DNA of 12,786 nt from an uncultured Bacilli bacterium (GCA_934098295.1 CAKONV010000031.1:1-12786); one strand, 5' to 3'; shown: positions 6,034 through 12,786, counted from the first letter of the stretch. The notes: generated by a model not told the origin, from the letters alone. Numbers and translations: made by a program.

Positions 6034-7955
6034 TTTTTTACCTTACTTAAAACCAGTTTTTTAATTCCTAATTCATCAAAATTATAATATTTCATTAAAT
6101 CAGGAACAGTACCAGAAGTTCCACTTTCATAACCATGTGCATATATTGATTTTGGCCTTGGTAAATTAGGATTTTCTAAAATAGAATTTGCTATAGTTTG
6201 GGACAATATTTTTGGATTACCATTATATAATGTAATAATAGGAGCATCATTTGTTAATAATTCTTCAGCTTTTTCATTAAAACGTTTTGGCCTAACTACA
6301 TTAATAACATTAATTAGCATATTATTTTCTTTTTCAAGACTTTCAGCTACCTTAACTGCATTTTCAGCCATAAAACCAGAGTTAATTATAACTAAATCAG
6401 GATTTTTCCCACTCCTATGAATAAAATATGCAACTGAATTATTAATATCTTTTTCTTCCCTTTGAATATTAACTGTTCCGCGATGAAATCTAATATAACT
6501 AACACCATTATTTTTAGTAAATGCATCTGTTAGTGAATTATATAAATCAACAGAATCAGCTGGTTCATAAAATTCTAATTCAGGTATTGAAATTAAAGCA
6601 CCGGGTTGAGCTACAGACTGATGAGTTTTACCATTTTGCCCTTGAAAAACGCCCGAATTTTCACCAACAATTACAATGTTACTTTTGCCAGTAGCGGCTG
6701 CATTTATTTGATCTAAGGCTCTAAATGCAAAAGCATCCCCATAACAAACATAGATTCTTGCATTAGGATTTTCCACAGATATCCCGTGACACATAGCTAT
6801 AGCATGTTGTTCTCTTATTCCAGTATCAATAAAATGAGCAAATCTATCAAAGTCAATTTGTTCTACAACATCGGTTTTTAATAAATCAGGTGTTACAAAA
6901 TAAAAATTAGAATGTTTACCAGATTTAATAATATTTTCTTTAATTTGAGAAATATAATCATCTTGTGCTTCTTCTAAATTAATTCCCGATTTTATAGTTT
7001 TAATATTATAAACACTATTAGGAGGAATGTTTTCTTTTATAGTTATTTGTTTTGGTTTTTCCACTAAAGATAAGGCTATTTCTCTAGTTTCTTCAAAACC
7101 AATTCCGATACTTTGCAGTTCATCTTTCATCCTTTGTAGGCTTCTAATGGCTATTGTTTTATCTTTTATAGCTGATAATGTATGATATCCACTAAAGTGG
7201 TCTAAAGCGCCATCGACTCCCAACCCTTTAGTAGTATTTGCAATTATTAATGTTGGTTTATCTAAATTTTGAACTTTTTTATATGTATCTAATACTTCTG
7301 AAACACTATTACCATTAACTATCTCAATAACATTCCATCCATAGCCTTCCCAAATTTGTTTAATATTTGACTCACCATCAGAATATTCAGTTGGTCTAGA
7401 CAATTGTTTCTTATTTTTATCTAAAATACAAATTAAATTATTTAATTTTAAGCTTGATGCATGTCTTGCCGCTTCGCTAATATTACCTTCTTGTTCTTCA
7501 CCATCTCCTAGATAAACCACTGTCCTAGCGTTAATTCCTTTATCAGAATTAGAGATAGCTGAACCAACCCCGTAACTTAATAGCATTCCTAATGAACCAC
7601 TTGGAGTTATATCAACCCCTGGGCACTCATGCATATCTTCATGTCCTTGAAGTCTAGAACCTAAAGATCTATATGTATTTAATTCCTCTGGTTTAATATA
7701 TCCTAACAACGAAAAAATTGTATATCTCAATGGCCCTTCATGCCCCCTTATTAATACTCTATCTCTATTTGGATTTTTTGAATCATTTGGATCAAAATTA
7801 AATAAACCACCAAAATATAATGTTGTTAATAATTCAACAGAAGATAAATTACCTCCTATATGTCCATTGTTTGCAATTAAAATCGTTTCTAAAGCTTTTG
7901 TTCTGATATATTTTGAAAGTTTTTCTAGTTTTTCAATTCGTTCTTTTTCATTCAT
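6030..7955 (-). CDS. Transketolase-type thiamine-diphosphate enzyme, 641 aa
   Basis: It has the single-chain length of a transketolase (about 620-670 aa). Landmarks are His31 in 'NNGHIGGNLSS', 'RGHEG' (His72), 'GSRLQGHEDMHECPGVD', the ThDP/metal motif 'LGDGEEQEG' (GDG 150-152) with Asn181, 'SGYHTLS' (His258), catalytic Glu382 in 'GIREQHAIAMCHG', and 'GKTHQSV' (His445). These support transfer of a two-carbon ketol unit through thiamine diphosphate. The sequence departs from housekeeping transketolase in places: 'GHEGPLRY' and 'THQSVAQPGAL' replace the usual GHASxxLY and THQPIE patterns. A specialised donor or acceptor is therefore plausible. The start ATG 7955 overlaps the peptidase stop by 4 bp (ATGA), and the stop overlaps the hydrolase-kinase start in the same way. 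A deoxyxylulose-phosphate-synthase-like role is less likely from the motifs. Confidence 0.87.
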   Translation of the reverse strand: MNEKERIEKLEKLSKYIRTKALETILIANNGHIGGNLSSVELLTTLYFGGLFNFDPNDSKNPNRDRVLIRGHEGPLRYTIFSLLGYIKPEELNTYRSLGSRLQGHEDMHECPGVDITPSGSLGMLLSYGVGSAISNSDKGINARTVVYLGDGEEQEGNISEAARHASSLKLNNLICILDKNKKQLSRPTEYSDGESNIKQIWEGYGWNVIEIVNGNSVSEVLDTYKKVQNLDKPTLIIANTTKGLGVDGALDHFSGYHTLSAIKDKTIAIRSLQRMKDELQSIGIGFEETREIALSLVEKPKQITIKENIPPNSVYNIKTIKSGINLEEAQDDYISQIKENIIKSGKHSNFYFVTPDLLKTDVVEQIDFDRFAHFIDTGIREQHAIAMCHGISVENPNARIYVCYGDAFAFRALDQINAAATGKSNIVIVGENSGVFQGQNGKTHQSVAQPGALISIPELEFYEPADSVDLYNSLTDAFTKNNGVSYIRFHRGTVNIQREEKDINNSVAYFIHRSGKNPDLVIINSGFMAENAVKVAESLEKENNMLINVINVVRPKRFNEKAEELLTNDAPIITLYNGNPKILSQTIANSILENPNLPRPKSIYAHGYESGTSGTVPDLMKYYNFDELGIKKLVLSKVKK

Positions 7956-8596
7956 TTTAATATTTTTCCTTTCTTTCCATTACAATAATAAACTTCTCCA
8001 TCATTCAATGTTACTACTTTCTTTTTATTGTTTAATAAATACTCAACATGTTTCCTTACATTTTTTGCCCACTCATCTGTATTATTAAAGTGAGGTATCA
8101 AGTAAAAATCAAGCAAATGAAGACTCTCAAAATTGCAGTCACTTTTAGGATATCCATTTGGTACAGAATATGGATCATCAACTATTTCAGTTCCAAGCAA
8201 GTCCTTGCTAGCTAATAATAATGATGCAGAATAGCCACCATATGCAATGGTTCCATCTTTTATTAATGGTAAAATTTCTTTATCAAAGCCACTTGCATTT
8301 ATAGCTCGTGATAAAATAAATGTGTTTCCTCCTCTTATCCATATTAATGACTTTGTTTTTAAATACTTACGAAGTTGCTCACCTTTTCCAAAATAATCTC
8401 TTAAATCTAATTCCTCTGGATTAAGTCCAACAAGTTTAAGCATTTGAAACTCTTTTTTTACTCTATCATTTCTATATTCTTCAGTCTGATCATCAAGAGC
8501 ATTAGCTATTACAACAACATTCAAATTATCACCAACAAGATTTTTTAGCATATTAGGAAATAAACCTAATTTTTGAGATGACAAATATAACTTCAT
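7952..8596 (-). CDS. Peptidase E-like (family S51) serine hydrolase, 214 aa
   Basis: Family S51 members (dipeptidase E, cyanophycinase) are cytoplasmic serine hydrolases; PepE cleaves N-terminal Asp from dipeptides. Visible signatures are 'IRGGNTFILSR' (GGNTF at 89-93), the nucleophile region 'YGGYSASLLLA' with Ser123, and 'LDFYLIPHFNN' with His169, followed by 'TLNDGEVYY' where the family has its last conserved strand. The usual GxSAG is GYSAS here, a mild deviation. Length is near the usual 230 aa. The gene starts 17 nt after the RSH stop, with AAGGAGG 12 nt before the ATG, and overlaps the transketolase start by 4 bp. Its place between a nucleotide enzyme and a sugar-phosphate enzyme is unusual; it may act on a modified or peptide-linked metabolite rather than on dipeptides. 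That role is inference. Confidence 0.85.
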   Translation of the reverse strand: MKLYLSSQKLGLFPNMLKNLVGDNLNVVVIANALDDQTEEYRNDRVKKEFQMLKLVGLNPEELDLRDYFGKGEQLRKYLKTKSLIWIRGGNTFILSRAINASGFDKEILPLIKDGTIAYGGYSASLLLASKDLLGTEIVDDPYSVPNGYPKSDCNFESLHLLDFYLIPHFNNTDEWAKNVRKHVEYLLNNKKKVVTLNDGEVYYCNGKKGKILK

Positions 8597-8613
8597 ATTC
8601 TGATGATTCCTCC

Positions 8614-10053
8614 TTACCCTTTATTAAATTCTCTTATTTTCCTTTTTGCCTTTGTTGTTTTGGCTTTATCTATCCATTCTTCTCTAGGTCCATATGACAT
8701 TATATCAGTAATAATTCTAACTCTATCTTTATTATGAAGTACATAATCAGGATCTACTATTTTATCATTTACTACTGCTGATACCATTGTATTACCAATA
8801 TCAGAATGAATTCTATATGCAAAATCTATTGCAGTTGAACCTTTTGGTAGTTCTATTATTTCACCTTTTGTTGTATAAACATATATTTTATCAGCAAACA
8901 ATTCTGATTTCACTTGCCATACAAATTCTTGATTATCTGCAAACACTTTATTAATTTCAACTAATGATTTAAAAAATTGATACTTATTTTTTAAATCATC
9001 TTGCATTACATTTCTAGCATTACCTTTTTCAATGTCCCAATAGGCAGATAATCCAAATGATGCAACTTTATCCATATCAAATGTTCTAATTTGTGTTTGA
9101 ACAAGCCTATCTTCTGGACCAAATACAGTTGTATGTAGACTTCTATACATATTGGTTTTAGGATTGCAAATATAATCTTTAAATTTATCATTAATTGGAT
9201 GATACTCTTGATGTATTAATCCAAGTGTTTGATAGCATGTAGCTATATCATCTACCATTATCTTTAAAGATAGTAAATCATGAATGTCAGATATTTTATG
9301 TCCCTCATTTAATCTCTTATATATTCCATATATATTTTTTGTTCTTACTTTTATTTCACTTGAAATATTTTTATCAGATAAAATATTGTTGATTGTAGAT
9401 AACATTTCTTGTAAACAATTTTTACTATCATCTTCTATTTTTAATTTTATATCTTCTATCTTTTTATACTTGTCTGGATATAAATATTGAAGTGATAAAT
9501 CTTCTAATTCGGATTTTATTCTATATGCTCCAATATAATAAGCAAGAGGAACAAATATATCCATCGTTTCCATTGAATTTTCTTTTTGTTTAAATTCAGA
9601 TTTAAACTGTAGTGTCCTCATATTGTGTAATCTATCTGCAAGTTTTATAATTATTATTCTTGCATCAGTTGTTATTCCTGTAATAATTTTTCTTGTATTA
9701 GCCATATTTTGATCATTCTTTGTAGAAAAGTTTAATTTACTAATTTTTGTTACACCATCTACTAAATTAGCAACCTCTTTATTAAAATCCTCAGCTATGG
9801 CTTCTTTAGTAATTTCTGTATCTTCCAATGTATCATGCAAAAGACCTGCACATATCGTATCAGTATCAGCATGCATTTCAGATAAAATGTATGCAACATT
9901 TAATGGATGTGAAATGTACGGCTCCCCACTTTGCCTATATTGTCCTTCATGTAGAGATTCTGCATAGTGATAAGCTTTTTCAATTGATGGTATTCCTGAT
10001 TCATCATATAATCTTGCATTATTTAATAAATCATTTAAAGAAATTTCATTCAT
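8614..10053 (-). CDS. Short RelA/SpoT homologue (hydrolase-synthetase-TGS), 479 aa
   Basis: RSH enzymes make and/or degrade the alarmone (p)ppGpp. The HD hydrolase half looks intact: 'SHP' (His49), 'LLHDTLEDT' (His73, Asp74, Glu77, Asp78) and 'KLADRLHNMRTL' (Asp140, Asn144). The synthetase half is recognisable ('NIYGIYKR', 'DLLSLKI' with Asp259, 'FKDYICNPKTNMYRSLHTTV') but deviates. The usual ExQIRT glutamate is Gln319 (QTQIRT), the GYQS motif is MYRS, and arginines of the family appear as lysine ('SLKIMV', 'KFKDY'). A TGS domain covers about 388-450, and the protein stops 29 residues later. The helical, zinc-finger/conserved-Cys and ACT regions of full-length Rel (about 730 aa) are absent, and no remnant lies downstream. 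It is probably mainly a (p)ppGpp hydrolase, or acts on a related nucleotide. Start ATG follows GGAGG by 8 nt. Confidence 0.93.
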   Translation of the reverse strand: MNEISLNDLLNNARLYDESGIPSIEKAYHYAESLHEGQYRQSGEPYISHPLNVAYILSEMHADTDTICAGLLHDTLEDTEITKEAIAEDFNKEVANLVDGVTKISKLNFSTKNDQNMANTRKIITGITTDARIIIIKLADRLHNMRTLQFKSEFKQKENSMETMDIFVPLAYYIGAYRIKSELEDLSLQYLYPDKYKKIEDIKLKIEDDSKNCLQEMLSTINNILSDKNISSEIKVRTKNIYGIYKRLNEGHKISDIHDLLSLKIMVDDIATCYQTLGLIHQEYHPINDKFKDYICNPKTNMYRSLHTTVFGPEDRLVQTQIRTFDMDKVASFGLSAYWDIEKGNARNVMQDDLKNKYQFFKSLVEINKVFADNQEFVWQVKSELFADKIYVYTTKGEIIELPKGSTAIDFAYRIHSDIGNTMVSAVVNDKIVDPDYVLHNKDRVRIITDIMSYGPREEWIDKAKTTKAKRKIREFNKG

Positions 10054-10074
10054 ATATTACACCTCCAACTAAAT

Positions 10075-10114
10075 AAAAAGCGCGCAAATTTCTATATCAG
10101 AAATTAACGCGCTT
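10075..10114 (-). terminator. Hairpin with U-run between the small ORF and the RSH gene
   Basis: On the minus strand AAGCGCG and CGCGCTT (outer arms 10108-10114 and 10078-10084) and inner AATTTC/GAAATT pair around TGATATA, followed by TTTTTATTT. It is the most GC-rich short segment in the region. It stands after the small ORF and only about 20 nt before the RSH start, so it acts as a leader terminator or attenuator for the whole operon. The TAA of the small ORF (10104-10106) lies in the 5' arm, so a terminating ribosome would prevent hairpin formation. Confidence 0.75.
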
Positions 10115-10229
10115 CACATACTAATATTTTATTTGAAAGGTCAGAAAAAATAATCACATCTAAACAGCATGATTTTAGCATATCAATTATTTTATCAAAA
10201 GATTTTAAAAATATAATAATATTATTCAT
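10104..10229 (-). CDS. 41-aa small ORF in the leader of the RSH operon
   Basis: ATG 10229 follows AAAGGGG by about 5-6 nt, and a well-formed promoter lies 30 nt upstream, so translation is likely. The peptide begins MNNIIIFLKSFDKIIDMLKS, contains Cys-Cys at 21-22, and continues 'LDVIIFSDLSNKILVCEAR'. It has two hydrophobic stretches but no clear membrane helix or signal peptide. I recognise no family. The stop codon lies in the 5' arm of the terminator-like hairpin, which suggests a leader peptide whose translation controls read-through into the RSH gene. Alternatively it is an independent small protein with its own terminator. Confidence 0.55.
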   Translation of the reverse strand: MNNIIIFLKSFDKIIDMLKSCCLDVIIFSDLSNKILVCEAR

Positions 10230-10258
10230 AAGAATCCCCTTTCAAAATAATTGTTACT

Positions 10259-10287
10259 AATATATACCAATATTTACAAAAAGTCAA
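10259..10287 (-). promoter_or_regulatory. Promoter of the small ORF and RSH operon
   Basis: TTGACT (10282-10287), a 17-nt spacer and TATATT (10259-10264) on the minus strand. It follows the preceding gene by about 20 bp with no terminator in between. It is the only good promoter seen for the chain of genes down to 4582. Confidence 0.7.
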
Positions 10288-10306
10288 GTATTTTTATAAT
10301 AATTTT

Positions 10307-10684
10307 TCATTTCTTTTTATAAACTGATATAACATATAAATCCATACAATCAGAGTTTTTATCATATATAGTATTATCAATAATTGGGACCATGTAATAA
10401 TAATCGTTTTTATCCCAGCAAAACACAATATATGAATTATTATTCAAATTCAAATCTTTAATCATAATATCTTTATCAAAATCAACATTAAAAATATTAT
10501 TATCTTCCATATATTTTTCAAATACAGGTATATCATTAAAAGAAGAACAATTTAATTCTTTTGCAACTTCGCATAAGTCATTATAAATATCATTATATTC
10601 TTTATTTAAAATCTTACATAAACTTCTTATTACACAATTACTTTTACCAATTTTATCTGATATATAAAATTCTTTAAATGTCAT
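10307..10684 (-). CDS. Small protein resembling phage-type cysteine-peptidase-like family, 125 aa
   Basis: ATG 10684 is chosen because GGAG lies 7 nt upstream; an in-frame TTG at 10696 overlaps that site. The N-terminal part, 'KSNCVIRSLCKILNKEYNDIYNDLCEVAKEL' (Cys17, Arg20, Ser21), resembles small phage and accessory-genome proteins with an 'NCxxRAL' helix that have been likened to papain-fold enzymes. Such proteins usually carry a later His before an 'IIDGxxYDTW' strand. Here the equivalent is 'YYYMVPIIDNTIYDKNSD', with no His, so catalysis is doubtful. One base separates its start from the restored stop of the broken GNAT gene upstream, so it was the last gene of that operon. Function unknown; the family link is tentative. 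Confidence 0.6.
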   Translation of the reverse strand: MTFKEFYISDKIGKSNCVIRSLCKILNKEYNDIYNDLCEVAKELNCSSFNDIPVFEKYMEDNNIFNVDFDKDIMIKDLNLNNNSYIVFCWDKNDYYYMVPIIDNTIYDKNSDCMDLYVISVYKKK

Positions 10685-10685
10685 A

Positions 10686-11203
10686 TTAATCTCCAATCTT
10701 TTTTATATTTGTATACATTCTTGAATGATATCCATTTTTATCATAAAACTTAATAGCATTATCATTATAAGCAAATACATCTACTAAAATATATTCACAA
10801 CCTAATGATTTAAATATTCACAACCTAATGATTTAAAATATTCTTCCATTTTAGAGATAAGCATATTACCTATACCTTTACTTCTTACATTTTTAGAAAC
10901 TATTAATTCAGTTATTTTCCCTTCTTTAGGACATTTATAATCTAAATAATCATATTCATCAAATTTAATTATAGTTCCCATAATTAATCCTACTGCTTTA
11001 TCATTTTCAACTGCTATATAGCATTTACCATTATTATTTTTAACTTCTTCTAAATCTAAAATTGCCATTTTTTCTCTATATTCTGGATGAACTTGATCTA
11101 AATTATCTTTATCAATTGATACAATATATTCTTCTAGTTCAACTAATAAATCTTTAACATCTTCTAAATATTTATCTATGTATTCTATTATTTCCATTAT
11201 CAT
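10686..11203 (-). pseudogene. GNAT acetyltransferase disrupted by a 23-bp tandem duplication
   Basis: The upstream part encodes a GNAT fold: N-terminal helix 'YLEDVKDLLVELEEYI', strand 'KCYIAVENDKAVGLIMG', and motif A 'ITELIVSKNVRSKGIGNML' that binds acetyl-CoA pyrophosphate. After 'SLGCEY' the frame breaks and stops at 10802. The cause is a 23-bp unit repeated head to tail at 10792-10837. Removing one copy restores 'ILVDVFAYNDNAIKFYDKNGYHSRMYTNIKKIGD', the typical GNAT ending (N-x-x-A-x-x-F-Y-x-x-x-G-Y), giving about 164 aa and a stop at 10686, one base before the next gene. The truncated protein (133 aa) lacks the last strands and motif B and is probably inactive. The start overlaps the upstream GNAT by 32 bp; ATG 11197 is an alternative start. 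Confidence 0.82.
10792..10837. repeat. Perfect 23-bp tandem duplication
   Basis: Two identical 23-bp copies occupy 10792-10814 and 10815-10837. They begin TATTCACAACC and end TGATTTAAA. Because 23 is not a multiple of three, gain or loss of one copy switches the GNAT reading frame. The copies show no divergence, so the event is recent or the tract is still variable (or it is an assembly artefact). Confidence 0.95.
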
Positions 11204-11792
11204 AATTCTCTCTTGTTAATTCATATTTAGAAAAAGTTAATATTCCATCATAAAAGGTATAAGGAGAATCTTCTTCCACTTCAACAATTTTATTAAATCC
11301 TAATTTTTCAAATATTCTACAAGATCCTATATTATCTTTTACAGCACCTGAAGAAATACCATTTATTTCTACTTCTTTAAACATATAATCCATCATTGCT
11401 TTAGCAGCTTCTGTTGCGTATCCTTTTCCTTGATATGCAGGATCCATATACCAACCTACATCACGAATAGTAATATCTTCTCCATTTTCTTGAGCAGATA
11501 CCTGACCAATTACTTCTTCATAACCACTATTTGTATATTCTGGTTTTAAAAATACACTCCATACAAATACATCATTATTATCTGCTTTATCAACTTTAGA
11601 TTTATAGAATTTTTCTTGATTCTCCCAAGTCCAGTGTCTAGGATTATTTGCATGTTTTTTGGCACCTGTTAAATACCATTTATTTACTTCTGGTATCATT
11701 AATATCTCCCATAATCTTTTTTGTTCTTCCATCTTAGAACTTCTTAATATTAATCTTTCAGTTTCTATAGTTCTATTACCAATTAAATTCAT
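11172..11792 (-). CDS. RimJ/RimL-type GNAT N-acetyltransferase, 206 aa
   Basis: It transfers an acetyl group from acetyl-CoA to an amine, in this subfamily often a protein N-terminus or a small molecule. The N-terminus 'IETERLILR' is the classic RimJ/L opening. Motif A is 'DVGWYMDPAYQGKGYATEAAKAMMDYMF' (about 111-138), with QGKGYA as the acetyl-CoA loop. Motif B is 'VKDNIGSCRIFEKLGFNKI'. ATG 11792 follows GGAGG by about 4 nt in 'ATGGAGGATGTAA', right behind the end of the phosphodiesterase gene. The C-terminal tail after 'TFSKYEL' runs 32 bp into the next gene and is not part of the fold. The substrate cannot be told. Confidence 0.88.
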   Translation of the reverse strand: MNLIGNRTIETERLILRSSKMEEQKRLWEILMIPEVNKWYLTGAKKHANNPRHWTWENQEKFYKSKVDKADNNDVFVWSVFLKPEYTNSGYEEVIGQVSAQENGEDITIRDVGWYMDPAYQGKGYATEAAKAMMDYMFKEVEINGISSGAVKDNIGSCRIFEKLGFNKIVEVEEDSPYTFYDGILTFSKYELTRENYDNGNNRIHR

Positions 11793-11806
11793 TTACATCC
11801 TCCATT

Positions 11807-12348
11807 TTATATTTCTATACTATCAAATATATTTTCTTCTATATTATAAATAGTAAATTTTCTATTTTCATACATCATATATGTAGGATTATTGTTTTCT
11901 TTAGGTATAAATATTGAACCAACATTGATATATACCATATCTTTTTCTTTTTTATATATGGTATGTGTTCATGGCCATATACCAATATACCTTTTCTGTT
12001 AAATTTTCTATTCTTTTCTAAATTATATTCATTACCATGAGTTAAATAAATATCTAGCCCATCTACACATATTAAAGCTAAATTATTGCAAATTGGAAAA
12101 TCACTTGCTTTAATATCAACATCTGAATCACAATTACCTTTTAAACAAATAATTTTATCAGAATATTTAGTTAATGTATCTTTAACATTCATACTATTAA
12201 CTTCATACTTTTGATTATACGTAGGACCGGCATAATATAAATCACCAAGAACTACTAATTTATCTATTTTTTCTTTTTCAATAACTTTTTCTATTTTTTT
12301 TAAATTAATATTAATACCATGTATATCTGATATAAATAATATCTTCAT
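11807..12348 (-). pseudogene. YfcE-type metallophosphodiesterase with one frameshift
   Basis: YfcE/MJ0936-type enzymes hydrolyse phosphodiesters with two metal ions. Metal motifs are visible: 'ISDIHG' (D-x-H, residues 7-9), 'VVLGDLYY' (GD), 'LKGNCDSD' (GNCD), 'LTHGNEY' (GH-like THG) and 'VYGHEHIP' (GHxH). After 'HIPYI' the frame drifts and ends at 11875 with an atypical tail. Adding one A to the A6 run (T-run at 11948-11953) restores 'KKEKDMVYINVGSIFIPKENNNPTYMMYENRKF', the normal family ending with NxGS, and a stop at 11807, for a total of 180 aa. All metal ligands lie before the break, so the truncated 157-aa form might still fold, but the core strand after GHxH would be lost. The ribosome site AGGAGAG precedes ATG 12348. 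Confidence 0.83.
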
Positions 12349-12363
12349 GTTTTTCTCTCCTTT

Positions 12364-12786
12364 CTACTTAAATTTTTCTATTACTTCAAATATTTCAAAT
12401 ATTACTTTAGTATTATCATTAAAATTAGTATTTATTTTACTAAAGTAATCTATATGAACTTTTATCCATTCTTCTAAAGATTTATTTTCTCCTTCTAATT
12501 TTGCTAAATTCCAAGTAATATTCTTAAATTCAGTTACAATAACTTCTTTTGTTTCTAATATACACATATCATTATTATTTGAATCAGTAAGTATAGATAC
12601 ATCACCTACTGTAGGTAAACTATCAAATTCATACAAAGATGTTGTTGCTGTCTTTTTACCATCTAACACAAGTTTCACTAATTTATCTGTATCTATTCCA
12701 AATGTCCACCTATTAATTGAATTTAAATTATTATTTTTTAGTACATCTAAATTATTAATATAACTGTTAAACTCTTTAAATGAAAT
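12364..12786 (-). CDS. ASCH-domain protein, 5' end outside the window
   Basis: The frame is open from the right window edge, giving at least 140 residues with no start codon needed inside; a GTG at 12678 is internal to the domain and not the start. The sequence 'WTFGIDTDKLVKLVLDGKKTATTSLYEF', then 'LPTVGDVSILTDSNNNDMCILETKEVIVTEF', then 'LAKLEGENKSLEEWIKVHIDYF' matches the ASCH fold (PUA-like beta barrel). The GxKxxT motif reads 'GKKTAT'. ASCH proteins are thought to bind RNA or nucleosides; some relatives are amidohydrolases or nucleases. The gene ends 15 bp before the phosphodiesterase start and heads the visible part of that operon. Confidence 0.88.
   Translation of the reverse strand: MSFKEFNSYINNLDVLKNNNLNSINRWTFGIDTDKLVKLVLDGKKTATTSLYEFDSLPTVGDVSILTDSNNNDMCILETKEVIVTEFKNITWNLAKLEGENKSLEEWIKVHIDYFSKINTNFNDNTKVIFEIFEVIEKFK

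Noticed and set aside
10685..10696. TTG start for the small Cys-motif protein at 10696
   Set aside because: It lies on top of the GGAG site that serves ATG 10684.
12679..12786. GTG at 12678 as the start of the ASCH gene
   Set aside because: The same frame continues upstream without a stop and encodes conserved N-terminal ASCH residues ('WTFGIDTDKL').
1..12786. TGA read as tryptophan (Mollicutes code)
   Set aside because: pepE and the transketolase end naturally at TGA in ATGA overlaps, and conserved tryptophans use TGG.
1..12786. tRNA, rRNA, CRISPR array or transposase
   Set aside because: No cloverleaf with CCA-end pattern, no evenly spaced long repeats and no transposase-like frame were seen; a dedicated tRNA scan was not possible.

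Overview
The window is very AT-rich, and essentially every convincing gene lies on the minus strand, so read it from the right end to the left. It uses TGA as stop (pepE and the transketolase both end in TGA). It also has strong AGGAGG-type ribosome sites, sigma-A-like promoters and a tyrosyl T-box riboswitch. This points to a low-GC Firmicute, perhaps an uncultured gut Bacilli/RF39-type or clostridial lineage. The lineage is an inference from style, not from a database match.

Right part (12786 to 10307): a tightly packed row of small accessory genes. It holds an ASCH-domain protein (cut by the window end), a YfcE-type phosphodiesterase (frameshifted), a RimJ/L-type GNAT acetyltransferase, a second GNAT broken by a 23-bp tandem duplication, and a small protein with a Cys-containing motif like that of phage-type cysteine-peptidase-like proteins.

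Centre (10287 to 4582): a consensus-like promoter, a 41-codon small ORF whose stop codon lies inside a terminator-like hairpin, then four closely spaced or overlapping genes. These are a short RelA/SpoT homologue that ends after its TGS domain, a peptidase-E-like serine hydrolase, a full-length transketolase-type thiamine-diphosphate enzyme, and a fusion of an alpha/beta-hydrolase domain with a kinase-like domain. The last two junctions are 4-bp ATGA overlaps, so the genes are almost certainly made together. I do not know this gene combination as a described system; it is the best candidate for something new.

Left-centre (4552 to 1155): two tandem tyrosyl-tRNA synthetases of the same subfamily. 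The first has a constitutive-looking promoter (TTGACA, 17 bp, TAAAAT). The second has an extended -10 promoter and a tyrosine T-box leader with specifier TAC, an antiterminator motif and a strong terminator. A CYTH-domain gene follows and carries four single-base frameshifts in A-runs.

Left end (1130 to 1): a different kind of DNA. An AT-rich non-coding stretch of about 600 bp holds short tandem repeats next to a strong promoter, several inverted repeats, and operator-like repeats. It is followed by a ribbon-helix-helix protein overlapping a winged-helix replication-initiator-like protein that runs off the window. This looks like the replication/control module of a plasmid or integrated mobile element.

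Broken genes are confined to the two flanks (five single-A losses and one 23-bp duplication). The central operon and both synthetases are intact despite longer homopolymers.
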